Assembly: GCA_027067055.1 (NCBI GenBank)
Contig: JAMOMK010000071.1
Coordinates: 1 to 64,000, forward strand
Reading direction: 5' to 3'
DNA: 64,000 bases
Origin: Lysobacterales bacterium
GTDB taxonomy: Bacteria; Pseudomonadota; Gammaproteobacteria; Xanthomonadales; Marinicellaceae
Position 1 is the first letter of the stretch. Every line of letters begins with the position of its first letter. A program made the position numbers and the translations under genes. The notes beneath the pieces are model-generated. The model saw only the letters and a list, made by a program, of their open reading frames with translations, made no database searches and was not told the origin of the DNA. Shown here one piece after another: positions 8,586-17,178 of the stretch.

Positions 8586-8650
8586 ATATTTCAGATTTGA
8601 AAAATCAGTTTTCTTTACAATTAATCAAAATTAATTACGAGTCCGAACAT

Positions 8651-10213
8651 ATGAAAAATATCAGGAAAAAATTTGTGGTTTATATTGCTTTACTGTCAAT
8701 ACCATTTGTTAATCAATCGATACAAGCCAAACAACCGAATTCTGTTGCTGAATTTATTAATCAAATTTCATCAATAACTGCTAAAGCAATAATACAAGAA
8801 GCCTATATTAAGGCTTCAAATACTGGTGGCGGTGATCGGTTTGGATTTTCGGTCGCATTGTCTGGAAATACTTTGATAGTTGGAGCCTCTAGCGAAGACA
8901 GTAATTCAACGGGGATAAATAATGATGGCGATAATAATCTTGCCTTTGGTTCGGGAGCTGTTTATGTGTTTGTTCGGGAAAATGGTCTCTGGTCGCAACA
9001 AGCCTATATAAAGGCATCCAATGCACAATTCGGGGATCAGTTTGGTGTGTCTGTAGATATTTCTGGTGATACGATTGTGGTTGGAGCTAGGTTTGAAGAC
9101 AGTGCAGGTGTTGGTGTTAATGCTGATGAAAGTAATAATTCTGCTGCTAATTCAGGAGCTGCTTATGTGTTTCATCGTGTTGGTACTATCTGGAGTCAAC
9201 AAGCGTATCTAAAAGCCTCCAATACCGACTTGGGTGATGAGTTTGGTGAGTCTGTAGCTATTAGTAATAATACCATTGTTGTGGGTTCACCAAAAGAATC
9301 AAGCAATGCGACAGAAATTAATGGTGATGACTCTGATAATTCGTCAGTTAGGTCGGGAGCTAGTTATATTTTTACCAGATCAGGTTCTGTCTGGAGTCAA
9401 CAAGCGTATTTAAAAGCATCCAACGCCCAAGCCAGTGACTCGTTTGGTACAGCTGTGAGCATTTCAAACGATACAGTGGCAGTAGGAGCTATTGATGAAG
9501 ACAGCAGTGCAATAAATATTAATGGTGATGAAACTGATAACACTGCAAGTAAATCTGGAGCTACTTATGTATTTGTTCGTGATGCTTTTGATGAGTGGTC
9601 TCAGCAAGCATATATCAAAGCTCATAATACGGATAGTGATGATCAATTTGGATTTTCGCTAGCCATAGACGATGATATTTTAGTGGTTGGAGCTAACTTT
9701 GAGAGCAGTAATGAAACAGGAGTAAATGCACCGGGTAACGATAATTCTGCGTTAAATGCAGGCAGTGCTTATGTGTATTCACGCATAGGTGTTACTTGGG
9801 GTTTTGATGCATATTTAAAAGCATCGAATACCGATGCCGGTGATGAATTTGGTTTAAGTGTCGATATTTCGGGTAATCAAATTGTAGTAGGAGCTTATGT
9901 TGAAAGTAGCGCTTCTAATGGTGTGGATGGAGATCAATCGAATAATAACGCATTGCTTTCAGGTGCAGGTTATTTATTTAAATTTGATGGAACTCAATGG
10001 CAGCAAGAATCCTATCTCAAAGCATTCAATACAGATAGCGGTGATCTTTTTGGTTATGATGTTGCCATCTCAGGGGACTCAATTATCATAGGTGCACAAG
10101 GTGAATCTGGTAGTGCAACAGGCATCAATCCAATCGATGATAATTTAGCAGGTGGTTCGGGCGCCGTGTATGTGTATATAGATGATTCAATATTTGCTGA
10201 TGATTTTGAATAG
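8651..10213 (+). CDS. Secreted FG-GAP seven-repeat (propeller) protein, first copy
   Basis: Starting at the ATG at 8651 gives 520 residues and a standard signal peptide (MKNIRKKF then a hydrophobic core, cleavage after IQA). A TTG at 8597 in the same frame would put 18 polar residues before it and is unlikely. The mature protein is seven repeats of about 67 residues with the pattern QAYIKASN-x(4)-D-x-FG-x-SVAISG-x-TIVVGA, then SGAAYVF-x-R-x(4)-W. Seven FG-GAP blades predict one complete seven-bladed beta-propeller, the integrin-alpha-like fold, with Asp-rich loops (for example NGDDSDN) likely to bind calcium. It ends DDSIFADDFE, the shared tail. Expected role: cell-surface or secreted binding protein. 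Confidence 0.85.
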   Translation: MKNIRKKFVVYIALLSIPFVNQSIQAKQPNSVAEFINQISSITAKAIIQEAYIKASNTGGGDRFGFSVALSGNTLIVGASSEDSNSTGINNDGDNNLAFGSGAVYVFVRENGLWSQQAYIKASNAQFGDQFGVSVDISGDTIVVGARFEDSAGVGVNADESNNSAANSGAAYVFHRVGTIWSQQAYLKASNTDLGDEFGESVAISNNTIVVGSPKESSNATEINGDDSDNSSVRSGASYIFTRSGSVWSQQAYLKASNAQASDSFGTAVSISNDTVAVGAIDEDSSAININGDETDNTASKSGATYVFVRDAFDEWSQQAYIKAHNTDSDDQFGFSLAIDDDILVVGANFESSNETGVNAPGNDNSALNAGSAYVYSRIGVTWGFDAYLKASNTDAGDEFGLSVDISGNQIVVGAYVESSASNGVDGDQSNNNALLSGAGYLFKFDGTQWQQESYLKAFNTDSGDLFGYDVAISGDSIIIGAQGESGSATGINPIDDNLAGGSGAVYVYIDDSIFADDFE

Positions 10214-10233
10214 AAAATTAATGATAGGAGAAT

Positions 10234-13200
10234 ATGATGTTAGCTAAAAAGTACAAAAGTATATCAAGCGTTTATTTACTGATGCTCATGATTAGTTTTT
10301 CTGTTTTTGCAGGGAATCTACAGTTGCACAATGGTGGATTGCCTCAAGGAGTATTACAGGCAGAATGGCAAGCCATTCAAACGCAAATTAAACAATATCA
10401 ACAAAATCAAAAATCAGTAACAAATGTTACCCAACAGACCTATGTGAAAGCCTCAAACACAGGCGGTGACACTTTTGGTTTCTCTGTTGCTCTATATGGC
10501 GACACGCTAGTCGTAGGTGCACCTGATGAGTCTAGTAGTGCTACAGGAGTTAATGGAAATCAAATCGATAATTCCGCTATGCGTTCAGGTGCGGTCTATG
10601 TCTTTACTCGGGATTCTGGAGTCTGGAATCAGCAGGCTTATCTTAAAGCTTCAAATACTGGAGCCAATGACTTTTTTGGGCATACAGTGGCTATCTCTGG
10701 TGATACTATTGTCGTTGGAGCCATTGGTGAGTCTAGTAATGCAACAGGCGTTAATGGTGATGAATTTGATAATTCAGCAGATTCAGCTGGCTCTGCTTAT
10801 GTTTTTGTTCGCAATGCAGGAGTGTGGAGTCAACAAGCGTACTTAAAGGCATCAAATACCAATGCAAATGATAGGTTTGGCAGTGCTGTGGCTATATCAG
10901 TTGATACAATAGTCATTGGTGCTAGCAATGAAAGTAATACGGAATTTGGATCAGGTGCAACCTATATTTTTAGTCGATCTGTTAATACATGGTCACAACA
11001 AGCTTATCTCAAATCAACAGATAATATTGGATTTACAAATTTGGATCATTTTGGGGACAAGGTTGCTATTTTTGGTGATACGGTAGTGATTGGAGCACCA
11101 TTTGATAGTAGCAATGCAACAGGCGTTAATGGAGATCAGAATAATAATTTAGCGGTCAATTCTGGTTCTGCCTATATTTTTGTAAATACCGCAGGGTCTT
11201 GGAATCAACAAGCCTATCTTAAATCCTCAAATAGTGAAGCAGACGATCAGTTTGGTTCATCTGTATCAATTGATGGCGATACAATAGTCATTGGCGCAAT
11301 AAGAGAAGACAGTGTTGCCACAGGTGTCAATGGAGATCAAAGTAACAACTCTGCCAATGCATCAGGAGCAGTATATGTGTTTGTACGAAATACAGGTATC
11401 TGGAGTCAACAAGCCTATCTTAAAGCATCCAATCCAGATACCAATAATTTATTTGGTGACCAGTTTGGAACTTCTGTGTCAATTGATGGCGATAGTATTG
11501 TGGTTGGAGCACGATGGGAAGAAAGTAATGCAATAGGAATTGATGGAGATGGCTCAGACAATTCTATCAGGGCCTCAGGTGCTGCCTATTCATTTGTTCG
11601 CCAAGGCAATAATTGGGTGCCTGAAGCTTATATTAAAGCCTCAAATACGCAACAAACTGGCGATGGAGATTGGTTCGGTACTTCTGTAGCCATGTCAGGT
11701 CAAACCCTTGTAATTGGTGCGCCGTGGGAAGACAGTAATGCAACTGGAATTAATGGTGATGAAAGTAACGAAGACATCATTCAAGCAGGTGCAGTTTATG
11801 TCTATACACAATCTAGTGGACTTAACTTTAGTGTGGGTGGTAGTGTTTCGGGTTTAGCATCCGGAAACAGTGTGACTTTACAAAACAATTTTGGTGATGA
11901 TTTAATCATTTCAGCAGATGGAAACTTTACTTTTGGTCTATTATTGGCAGATGCATCAGACTATTTAATAACCGTCTCACAACAACCAACAACTCCCAAT
12001 CAGGTCTGCGCTCTTAGCAATGAATCGGGCACTATTGCCGGTGCTAATATCATTAATGTAATGGTTGTGTGCACGACAAATACCTATACAATTGGTGGAA
12101 CCATTGTTGGGTTGGCTTCTGGCAACGATGTCATTTTACAAAATAATGGAAGTGATGATTTACTTGTTAGTAGCAATGGAGATTTTATATTTTCTACAGC
12201 AATTGATGATGGAAGCAACTATAATGTGACCGCATTAACTCAACCAACAACTCCCAATCAGGTCTGTACCCTTAGCAATGAATCTGGTACTATTGCCGGT
12301 GCTAACATCATTAATGTAATGGTTGTGTGCACGACAAACTCCTATACAATTGGTGGAACCATTGTTGGGTTGGCTCCTGACAACGATGTCATTTTACAAA
12401 ATAATGGAAGTGATGATTTACTTGTTAGTAGCAATGGAGATTTTATATTTTCTACAGCAATTGATGATGGAAGCAACTATAATGTGACTGCATTAACTCA
12501 ACCAACCACACCTAGTCAAACATGCCAAATTAATAATGGACAAGGAATGTTATTAGGGGCAGATATTATTTCAATTATTATTGTTTGTACTAATGACCCT
12601 CTTTATAGTATTGGCGGAAGTTTATCAGGGCTTATCTCTGGAGATAGTTTGCTACTGCAAAATAATGGAAGTGATGATTTACTTGTTGTTAACAATGGTA
12701 TCTTTACCTTTGATACTGAATTGTTAGATGGTTCAGCATATGAGGTTACCATTGAAGCACAACCAACTTCGCCTGAATTGATATGCAGTATAAGCAATGG
12801 CAATGGCAATATTTCTATGGCCAATATTACCGATGTAGAAATTACTTGCCTTACTGTGCAATTAACCCTTAGTCCTGATACCGTTGATTTTGGGGTAGTT
12901 GACTTTAGAACAAACCAAACCCAAACACTTAACATAACAAATACAGGAACAGGAACAGTGACATTGCCATCTTTTGTTGACCCTGCACCACCTTTTTATG
13001 TTGTCGGTGGAACATGTAACAATAATCCATTAGTCCTGATTCCATCTGAAACATGCAGTCTAAACATTGAATTTAGAGGTGATGAAATAGGCAGTTTTAC
13101 TGCTCAGATGCAAGTGATTAGTAATGCCAGTTCAAGCCCCGATAATGTTAATCTAAGTGCTACTGTCTTGGTGCCTGTGATACCAGTGATGAATGTATTT

Positions 13201-13257
13201 GGTTTATTGTTGTTGGCTATATTAGTGCAGTTGTTGGGTTGGAGGTATAAAGCATGA
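10234..13257 (+). CDS. Large secreted FG-GAP propeller protein with Cys repeats, choice-of-anchor-D-like domain and IPTL-like anchor
   Basis: A 1007-residue protein; an ATG at 10237 (six bases after AGGAG) may be the true start. After a signal peptide (ends VFAG) come seven FG-GAP blades (about residues 68-528), the third lacking its Asn-rich loop. Four repeats of about 86 residues follow (about 530-873), each with YTIGG-x-x-x-GLASG, LQNNGSDDL and two cysteines; repeats 2 and 3 are nearly identical. Next is a choice-of-anchor-D/ASPM-like immunoglobulin domain (about 875-980: DFGVVDF, LNITNTGTG, C-SLNIEF). The C-terminus is IPVMNVFG, a hydrophobic helix and a basic end, like IPTL-type sorting signals, so it is probably membrane- or surface-anchored. 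It lies 20 bp after copy one and overlaps copy three by four bases: one operon. Confidence 0.85.
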   Translation: MMLAKKYKSISSVYLLMLMISFSVFAGNLQLHNGGLPQGVLQAEWQAIQTQIKQYQQNQKSVTNVTQQTYVKASNTGGDTFGFSVALYGDTLVVGAPDESSSATGVNGNQIDNSAMRSGAVYVFTRDSGVWNQQAYLKASNTGANDFFGHTVAISGDTIVVGAIGESSNATGVNGDEFDNSADSAGSAYVFVRNAGVWSQQAYLKASNTNANDRFGSAVAISVDTIVIGASNESNTEFGSGATYIFSRSVNTWSQQAYLKSTDNIGFTNLDHFGDKVAIFGDTVVIGAPFDSSNATGVNGDQNNNLAVNSGSAYIFVNTAGSWNQQAYLKSSNSEADDQFGSSVSIDGDTIVIGAIREDSVATGVNGDQSNNSANASGAVYVFVRNTGIWSQQAYLKASNPDTNNLFGDQFGTSVSIDGDSIVVGARWEESNAIGIDGDGSDNSIRASGAAYSFVRQGNNWVPEAYIKASNTQQTGDGDWFGTSVAMSGQTLVIGAPWEDSNATGINGDESNEDIIQAGAVYVYTQSSGLNFSVGGSVSGLASGNSVTLQNNFGDDLIISADGNFTFGLLLADASDYLITVSQQPTTPNQVCALSNESGTIAGANIINVMVVCTTNTYTIGGTIVGLASGNDVILQNNGSDDLLVSSNGDFIFSTAIDDGSNYNVTALTQPTTPNQVCTLSNESGTIAGANIINVMVVCTTNSYTIGGTIVGLAPDNDVILQNNGSDDLLVSSNGDFIFSTAIDDGSNYNVTALTQPTTPSQTCQINNGQGMLLGADIISIIIVCTNDPLYSIGGSLSGLISGDSLLLQNNGSDDLLVVNNGIFTFDTELLDGSAYEVTIEAQPTSPELICSISNGNGNISMANITDVEITCLTVQLTLSPDTVDFGVVDFRTNQTQTLNITNTGTGTVTLPSFVDPAPPFYVVGGTCNNNPLVLIPSETCSLNIEFRGDEIGSFTAQMQVISNASSSPDNVNLSATVLVPVIPVMNVFGLLLLAILVQLLGWRYKA
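11983..12498 (+). repeat. Recent 258-bp tandem duplication inside the FG-GAP/Cys-repeat gene
   Basis: Bases 11983-12240 and 12241-12498 are two in-frame copies of a 258-bp unit (86 codons). By eye I count about 11 differences, roughly 96% identity. The repeats on either side are much more diverged. This indicates a recent unequal exchange or slippage that lengthened the stalk-like part of the protein by one module without breaking the frame. Confidence 0.85.
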
Positions 13258-14885
13258 AACTTAAAAATATTCTATTTCTGGGCAGTAGATTAGTAAAACT
13301 TGTTGTTATTGTATTGATTTGTTGTCAGGCTTCATTGGCAAAAAATTTGCATGCACAAACAAGTAAAGTTAACATCCCAAACTCAGGTGGTGAATTGCCT
13401 CAAGGTGTTTCGCAGATAGAATGGCAAGCCATTCTATCTCAAATAAAAGTATCGCAACAAGTACAAACCTCAACAGTAAATCTATCTCAACAAGCCTATG
13501 TTAAGTCATCAAATACCCAAGCTGGATTTAGGTTTGGATATTCGGTTGCAATATCAGGACATACCATGGTAGTGGGTGCTCGTTTTGAAGATGAGCCACT
13601 TGCTGCCAGGGCAGGAGCGGTCTATGTTTTTGTTCGAAGGCAAGGAGTTTGGAGTCAACAAGCCCGATTGGTGGCCTCTAATGTTGATGAAAATGACTGG
13701 TTTGGTCTCTCTGTGGCCATATATGGAAACACCCTTGTGATTGGAGCCCCATTCGAGGACAGTAATGCCAGAGAAGTTAATGGAGATCAAAGTGATAATT
13801 CTAAACATAACTCAGGAGCGGCTTATGTTTTTGTTAGGAGCAATAGTATTTGGCAGCAACAAGCCTATATCAAATCAACCAATACAGATGCGGATGACAA
13901 CTTTGGAATATCTGTTGCAATTAATGAAGATACAATTATTATTGGTGCGCCATTAGAAGACAGTAATGCAACTGGTAGTAATGGCAACCAAGCTGATAAT
14001 TCAGCTATGAACTCAGGAGCTGCCTATATTTATCAGAGGTTTAACCCTGATCTGTGGGTTAATAAAGGCTATATCAAAGCTTCAAATTCAGAAGCATTAG
14101 ATAGGTTTGGTAGAGCGGTTGATATTACTGAAGACCTTTTTGTTGTGGGTGCTGAACATGAGTCTAGTAATGCAACAGGAGTGAATGGGGATCAAAATAA
14201 TAATCTAAAACCTGGGTCAGGGGCGGCCTATGTATTTAGCAATGCCTCTGGTAGCTGGTTACAGCAAGCTTATCTCAAGGCTTCAAATTCTAATAATAAT
14301 GACAGGTTTGGTTTGTCTGTAGCCATTTCAAATTTGACCACAGTTGTTGGCGCATCAGGTGAAGATAATAGTGCTACAGGAATTAATGGTAATGAGACAC
14401 TCTGCTGTGATTATGGATCTGGAGCTGCTTATGTTTTCACCAAAGATATTGTGAATAATTTATGGAGCCAAGAAGCCTATATGAAAGCATCCAACACTGG
14501 AGGAGGGGATTTTTTTGGTGAGACAGTTGCCATTGATCGCAATACAATTGTTGTTGGTGCAGTGGGAGAAAAAAGTAATGCAACGGGTGTCAACGGCAAC
14601 CAATTTGATGACTCCAGTCCCAATTCAGGTGCAGTTTACACATTTACCCGAGCTTCTTCAGTTTGGAGTCAGCAGGCGTATATCAAAGCTTCAAATTCAG
14701 AAACATTAGATGTTTTTGGTTCTTCAATTGCAATTTCTAACGATACAATTTTGGTTGGGGTTTCTCAAGAAGACAGTAATGCAACAGGAATTAACGGCAA
14801 CGAAAATAATAATTCTGCCGATGAAGCCGGGGCGGCTTATGTATTTAACACAGACCTGCTTTTTGGAGATGGTTTTGAAGAATAG
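13254..14885 (+). CDS. Secreted FG-GAP seven-repeat (propeller) protein, third copy
   Basis: A 543-residue protein whose ATG overlaps the stop of the previous gene (ATGA), so it is probably translationally coupled. It has a signal peptide (hydrophobic about 17-30), a spacer SGGELPQGVSQIEWQAI that copy two also has, and seven FG-GAP blades of about 67 residues from about residue 80. The first blade lacks most of its Asn/Asp loop. Blade five has an unusual LCCDYG in place of the usual Asp/Asn loop. It ends NTDLLFGDGFEE, the shared tail. Copies one and three carry the FE tail while copy two carries a membrane-anchor tail. Function unknown; extracellular binding or adhesion is the best guess. Confidence 0.85.
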   Translation: MKLKNILFLGSRLVKLVVIVLICCQASLAKNLHAQTSKVNIPNSGGELPQGVSQIEWQAILSQIKVSQQVQTSTVNLSQQAYVKSSNTQAGFRFGYSVAISGHTMVVGARFEDEPLAARAGAVYVFVRRQGVWSQQARLVASNVDENDWFGLSVAIYGNTLVIGAPFEDSNAREVNGDQSDNSKHNSGAAYVFVRSNSIWQQQAYIKSTNTDADDNFGISVAINEDTIIIGAPLEDSNATGSNGNQADNSAMNSGAAYIYQRFNPDLWVNKGYIKASNSEALDRFGRAVDITEDLFVVGAEHESSNATGVNGDQNNNLKPGSGAAYVFSNASGSWLQQAYLKASNSNNNDRFGLSVAISNLTTVVGASGEDNSATGINGNETLCCDYGSGAAYVFTKDIVNNLWSQEAYMKASNTGGGDFFGETVAIDRNTIVVGAVGEKSNATGVNGNQFDDSSPNSGAVYTFTRASSVWSQQAYIKASNSETLDVFGSSIAISNDTILVGVSQEDSNATGINGNENNNSADEAGAAYVFNTDLLFGDGFEE

Positions 14886-14907
14886 TATGAATTTTTAGGA
14901 GCATAAA

Positions 14908-15208
14908 ATGTTAGCGAAAAATTACAAAAACATATTAAACGAGACCTTTGCATAACTCGTGGAACATGTTAAAAAGTTGCAAAAACCACCACTCTGCGTT
15001 AAAAAATTCGCAAATATAAGCATTTATTTATTGATGTTGGTTTTAGTCTTTCTAGTTTTTCGGGCAATCAAGAACTGCGAAATGGAGGATTACTCCAAGG
15101 TGTTTCTTTGAGCGATTGGTAGTCTATTTATTCACAAAGAAAACATCAAACTTTGGATACAACACCTGATTTGATGTATGATGAATTCAGTCAAAAACTG
15201 GCTGCTTA
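14908..15208 (+). pseudogene. Decayed fourth FG-GAP paralogue (5' fragment only)
   Basis: The ATG at 14908, with AGGAG upstream, starts MLAKNYKNILN, matching the start of the gene at 10234 (MLAKKYKSI). The match then breaks at a foreign insert (14941-15013) and resumes: the stretch about 15015-15120 resembles the signal peptide and the NGGLPQGV segment of copies two and three, with a stop TAG at 15119-15121. No propeller repeats follow. This is the broken start of a fourth family member, in line with the operon. Confidence 0.75.
14941..15013. mobile_element. Solo insertion-sequence end (IS5-type-like) inside the pseudogene
   Basis: The insert begins GAGACCTTTGCATAACTCG, which resembles terminal inverted repeats of IS5-group elements (GAGACCTTTGCA start). 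It contains CTCTGCGTTAAAAAATTCGC near its right side. No matching right-hand terminal repeat and no transposase are visible, so only one end or a small internally deleted derivative remains. It interrupts the paralogue after its eleventh codon. The family assignment is from the end motif only. Confidence 0.5.
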
Positions 15209-15308
15209 AACAAGATGAAGATTCTATTAAGCACCTGTCTGAATAGTGGGGTACAGCTCTTAGAACCATGCTAATAAATTGCTATAAAGCTTAAGCTTAA
15301 CATAACAC

Positions 15309-16181
15309 TTAACGCAAATCCCAGGCATCAACCCAGTTGACTTGGGATTTTTTGAGTTTAAATTCTTTCATCAAGACCTTTTCCATCTCAGGCATGTGGG
15401 CAGCACCATAAAAGATAGCGAAGGTTTTATTGCCTTTTTCGATTTCACGGCGCAAAACCTTAAGAGCTTTTAAATTGCGAGCAGTCACAATAGTAGAACC
15501 TTTATCGCCTTCCATCGCATCCATTACCACATCCATTGACATAAACTGTTGGGCAGCCACTATTTTCATCTGTTTTTCGCGATCATCAGAAAAGTAGGCA
15601 AACAGTAAGTCCATGTCATTCATAGCATCGGGATTGGTGGCTTGTTGTTGCATTCCCACCAACCACATGCGTAAAAACATAGAAAAGAATGACTCACCTT
15701 TTTCATCCATGCTTTTACTGAAATCTTCGGCAGATATATCAGCATGGACAAAGTTTTTGGGGGAATAATCGACTTCGTCCAATTGGAAGGTCAAACCCAA
15801 CACCTCTTTCATGCCTGTTTGAATCATAGATAACAAACCTTTGCCTTCACTGGCAGCTTTATCGCCCACTCGCGTACCTTCAGGTGCGACCAATTCGTAC
15901 AACACCACATCATAAGTTTTGAATAGTTTGTTTAAATTCTCATAATAAGATTTATCCGCCACATGTACCGCACTGATTAAATCAACATGTAAATCCGATG
16001 GAATACCGTTTTCAGGCACATAACGCACATTGGCTAATTGCAAAGCAATAGGCGTGTTGTCCTCTTTCTTTATACGCAAAAAAGTGGTTTTGCTTTTTTC
16101 AGTTATTGGCGTTTTTGTTGGTTCTTTGGCAACAGAAAATGAAAAGGCGACTAATAATATAAGGAGAACGGATGATTTCAT
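15309..16181 (-). CDS. TraB/PrgY-related exported protein
   Basis: The ATG at 16181 gives 290 residues with a signal peptide (MKSSVLLILLVAFSFSVAKE); an in-frame TTG at 16199 adds six residues and is less likely. Two TraB-family features are seen: LISAVHVADKSYYENLNKLF with DVVLYELVAPEG (about 80-115), and FAIFYGAAHMPEMEKVL near the C-terminus (about 255-270), whose YGAAHMPG-like motif is the family hallmark. TraB-related proteins include pheromone-shutdown and GumN-like proteins thought to be metal-dependent hydrolases; the substrate is unknown. A decayed 3' copy lies at 4262-4368. Confidence 0.7.
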   Translation of the reverse strand: MKSSVLLILLVAFSFSVAKEPTKTPITEKSKTTFLRIKKEDNTPIALQLANVRYVPENGIPSDLHVDLISAVHVADKSYYENLNKLFKTYDVVLYELVAPEGTRVGDKAASEGKGLLSMIQTGMKEVLGLTFQLDEVDYSPKNFVHADISAEDFSKSMDEKGESFFSMFLRMWLVGMQQQATNPDAMNDMDLLFAYFSDDREKQMKIVAAQQFMSMDVVMDAMEGDKGSTIVTARNLKALKVLRREIEKGNKTFAIFYGAAHMPEMEKVLMKEFKLKKSQVNWVDAWDLR

Positions 16182-16280
16182 GCAGTTGGTGTTTTTCAAA
16201 TAGGTTTATTATCTAGGGTCAAAAAGTATTTTATCAAGTTTTATGACCGCTATTTTCCCAGTTATTAGATACTCTATAAA

Positions 16281-16336
16281 ATGGGAGCGCGGACGGCTCG
16301 TCTGCAAAAAATAGCGCACAGCGATACGAGGGCGCA
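16281..16336. repeat. GC-rich interspersed-repeat-like islet
   Basis: Within an AT-rich gap, 16281-16336 is distinctly GC-rich. It contains a hairpin, GCGGACG (16289-16295) with CGTCTGC (16299-16305), followed by a run of A and then TAGCGCACAGCGATACGAGG. It resembles small interspersed repeats in other bacterial genomes, but only one copy is in this window. No credible coding function; the short frame through it lacks a plausible start context. Confidence 0.3.
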
Positions 16337-16412
16337 ACGAAAACCAAAAGTATTTTTAAAGTTGACCTTTGGACTGAGTAGATTCCAATAACTCTGGTAT
16401 TGAGGACAGCCT

Positions 16413-16709
16413 TCAAGCCGCGATTTCATCGTCATCTCTTTCCACGTCTATCGAGATGTTAAGCCCTAATTTGAAAGCAATTGCCATTAAATTGTCAACG
16501 CTAAACTTATGAATTTTACCTTTCATAATTGCAGAGACTCTGGGTTGAGTAATGTTAAGTTGTTTGGCTATTACGCTTTGAGTTTCTCCAAGTGCCTCAA
16601 TAGCTTCACTTATAACGTCCAGAAGTTTTGAACGCACCATTAAATTATTACGAATAATCGGGTCTTCTTCTAAAGCATCCCACACACTTTTATATGTTTT
16701 ATTTAACAT
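16413..16709 (-). CDS. XRE-family antitoxin (HigA-like)
   Basis: A 98-residue protein with a Cro/C1-type helix-turn-helix: ETQSVIAKQLNITQPRVSAIMKGK (about 42-65), ending in NLMAIAFKLGLNISIDV and an acidic tail. It overlaps the upstream toxin gene by 11 bp on the same strand. Toxin-first order with an XRE partner is the HigBA arrangement. It should neutralise the toxin and repress the pair's promoter. Confidence 0.8.
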   Translation of the reverse strand: MLNKTYKSVWDALEEDPIIRNNLMVRSKLLDVISEAIEALGETQSVIAKQLNITQPRVSAIMKGKIHKFSVDNLMAIAFKLGLNISIDVERDDDEIAA

Positions 16710-17034
16710 TTTTTCTTTCCAATATTAATTCATTGAGTCTAGCTCTAGCTAAATCTATATCTTTCTTCCTAGTTTTTTGTTCCTTCTTTTGGAAACAATG
16801 AAGTACATAAATGGCTTCCTTAAATGAGGCTACATAAATTGCCCTGTAAATACCGTCTTTATCCTTTACGCGAATTTCTCTAACGCCGATTCCAACTGTT
16901 TTCATTAACTTATAATTTAATGGTTTTTTGCCTATCTGAATACGGTGTAAGTTGTAGCCTATTTGTTGCTTTACATCATCATTAAAGCTTTTTAAATCGT
17001 TTAATGAATCTCCTCTAAAACTTATTGCTTTCAT
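16699..17034 (-). CDS. RelE/HigB-like toxin (phage-derived Gp49 family)
   Basis: From the ATG at 17034 the protein has 111 residues; upstream in-frame ATGs at 17046 and 17067 are possible but add residues outside the domain. Family features: FNDDVKQQIGYNLHRIQIGKKP, VGIGVREIRVKDKDGIYRAIYVA and AIYVLHCFQKKEQKTRKKDIDLARARL, the core of Gp49-like RelE-superfamily toxins. These are ribosome-dependent mRNA interferases. The pair lies alone between a TraB-like gene and a metabolic gene, as an addiction module would. Confidence 0.8.
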   Translation of the reverse strand: MKAISFRGDSLNDLKSFNDDVKQQIGYNLHRIQIGKKPLNYKLMKTVGIGVREIRVKDKDGIYRAIYVASFKEAIYVLHCFQKKEQKTRKKDIDLARARLNELILERKNVK

Positions 17035-17178
17035 TGTTAATCCCATATCAATGATTGAATTATACACTATTTTATATATTTATTCTATATTTGTACCACT
17101 TACTTTTTTATCCTAATAGTTGTTTTTTTTCTACCAAATGGATACTATTCTTCCATTACTCATACCTTAATTATTTTT

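Noticed and set aside
8597-8650. TTG start at 8597 for the first FG-GAP gene
   Set aside because: It would put polar residues before a standard signal peptide that begins at the ATG at 8651.
8798-14880. Regular repeats that could be mistaken for a CRISPR array
   Set aside because: They are in-frame protein repeats of about 200 bp (FG-GAP blades), with codon-level variation and no short identical repeats with unique spacers.
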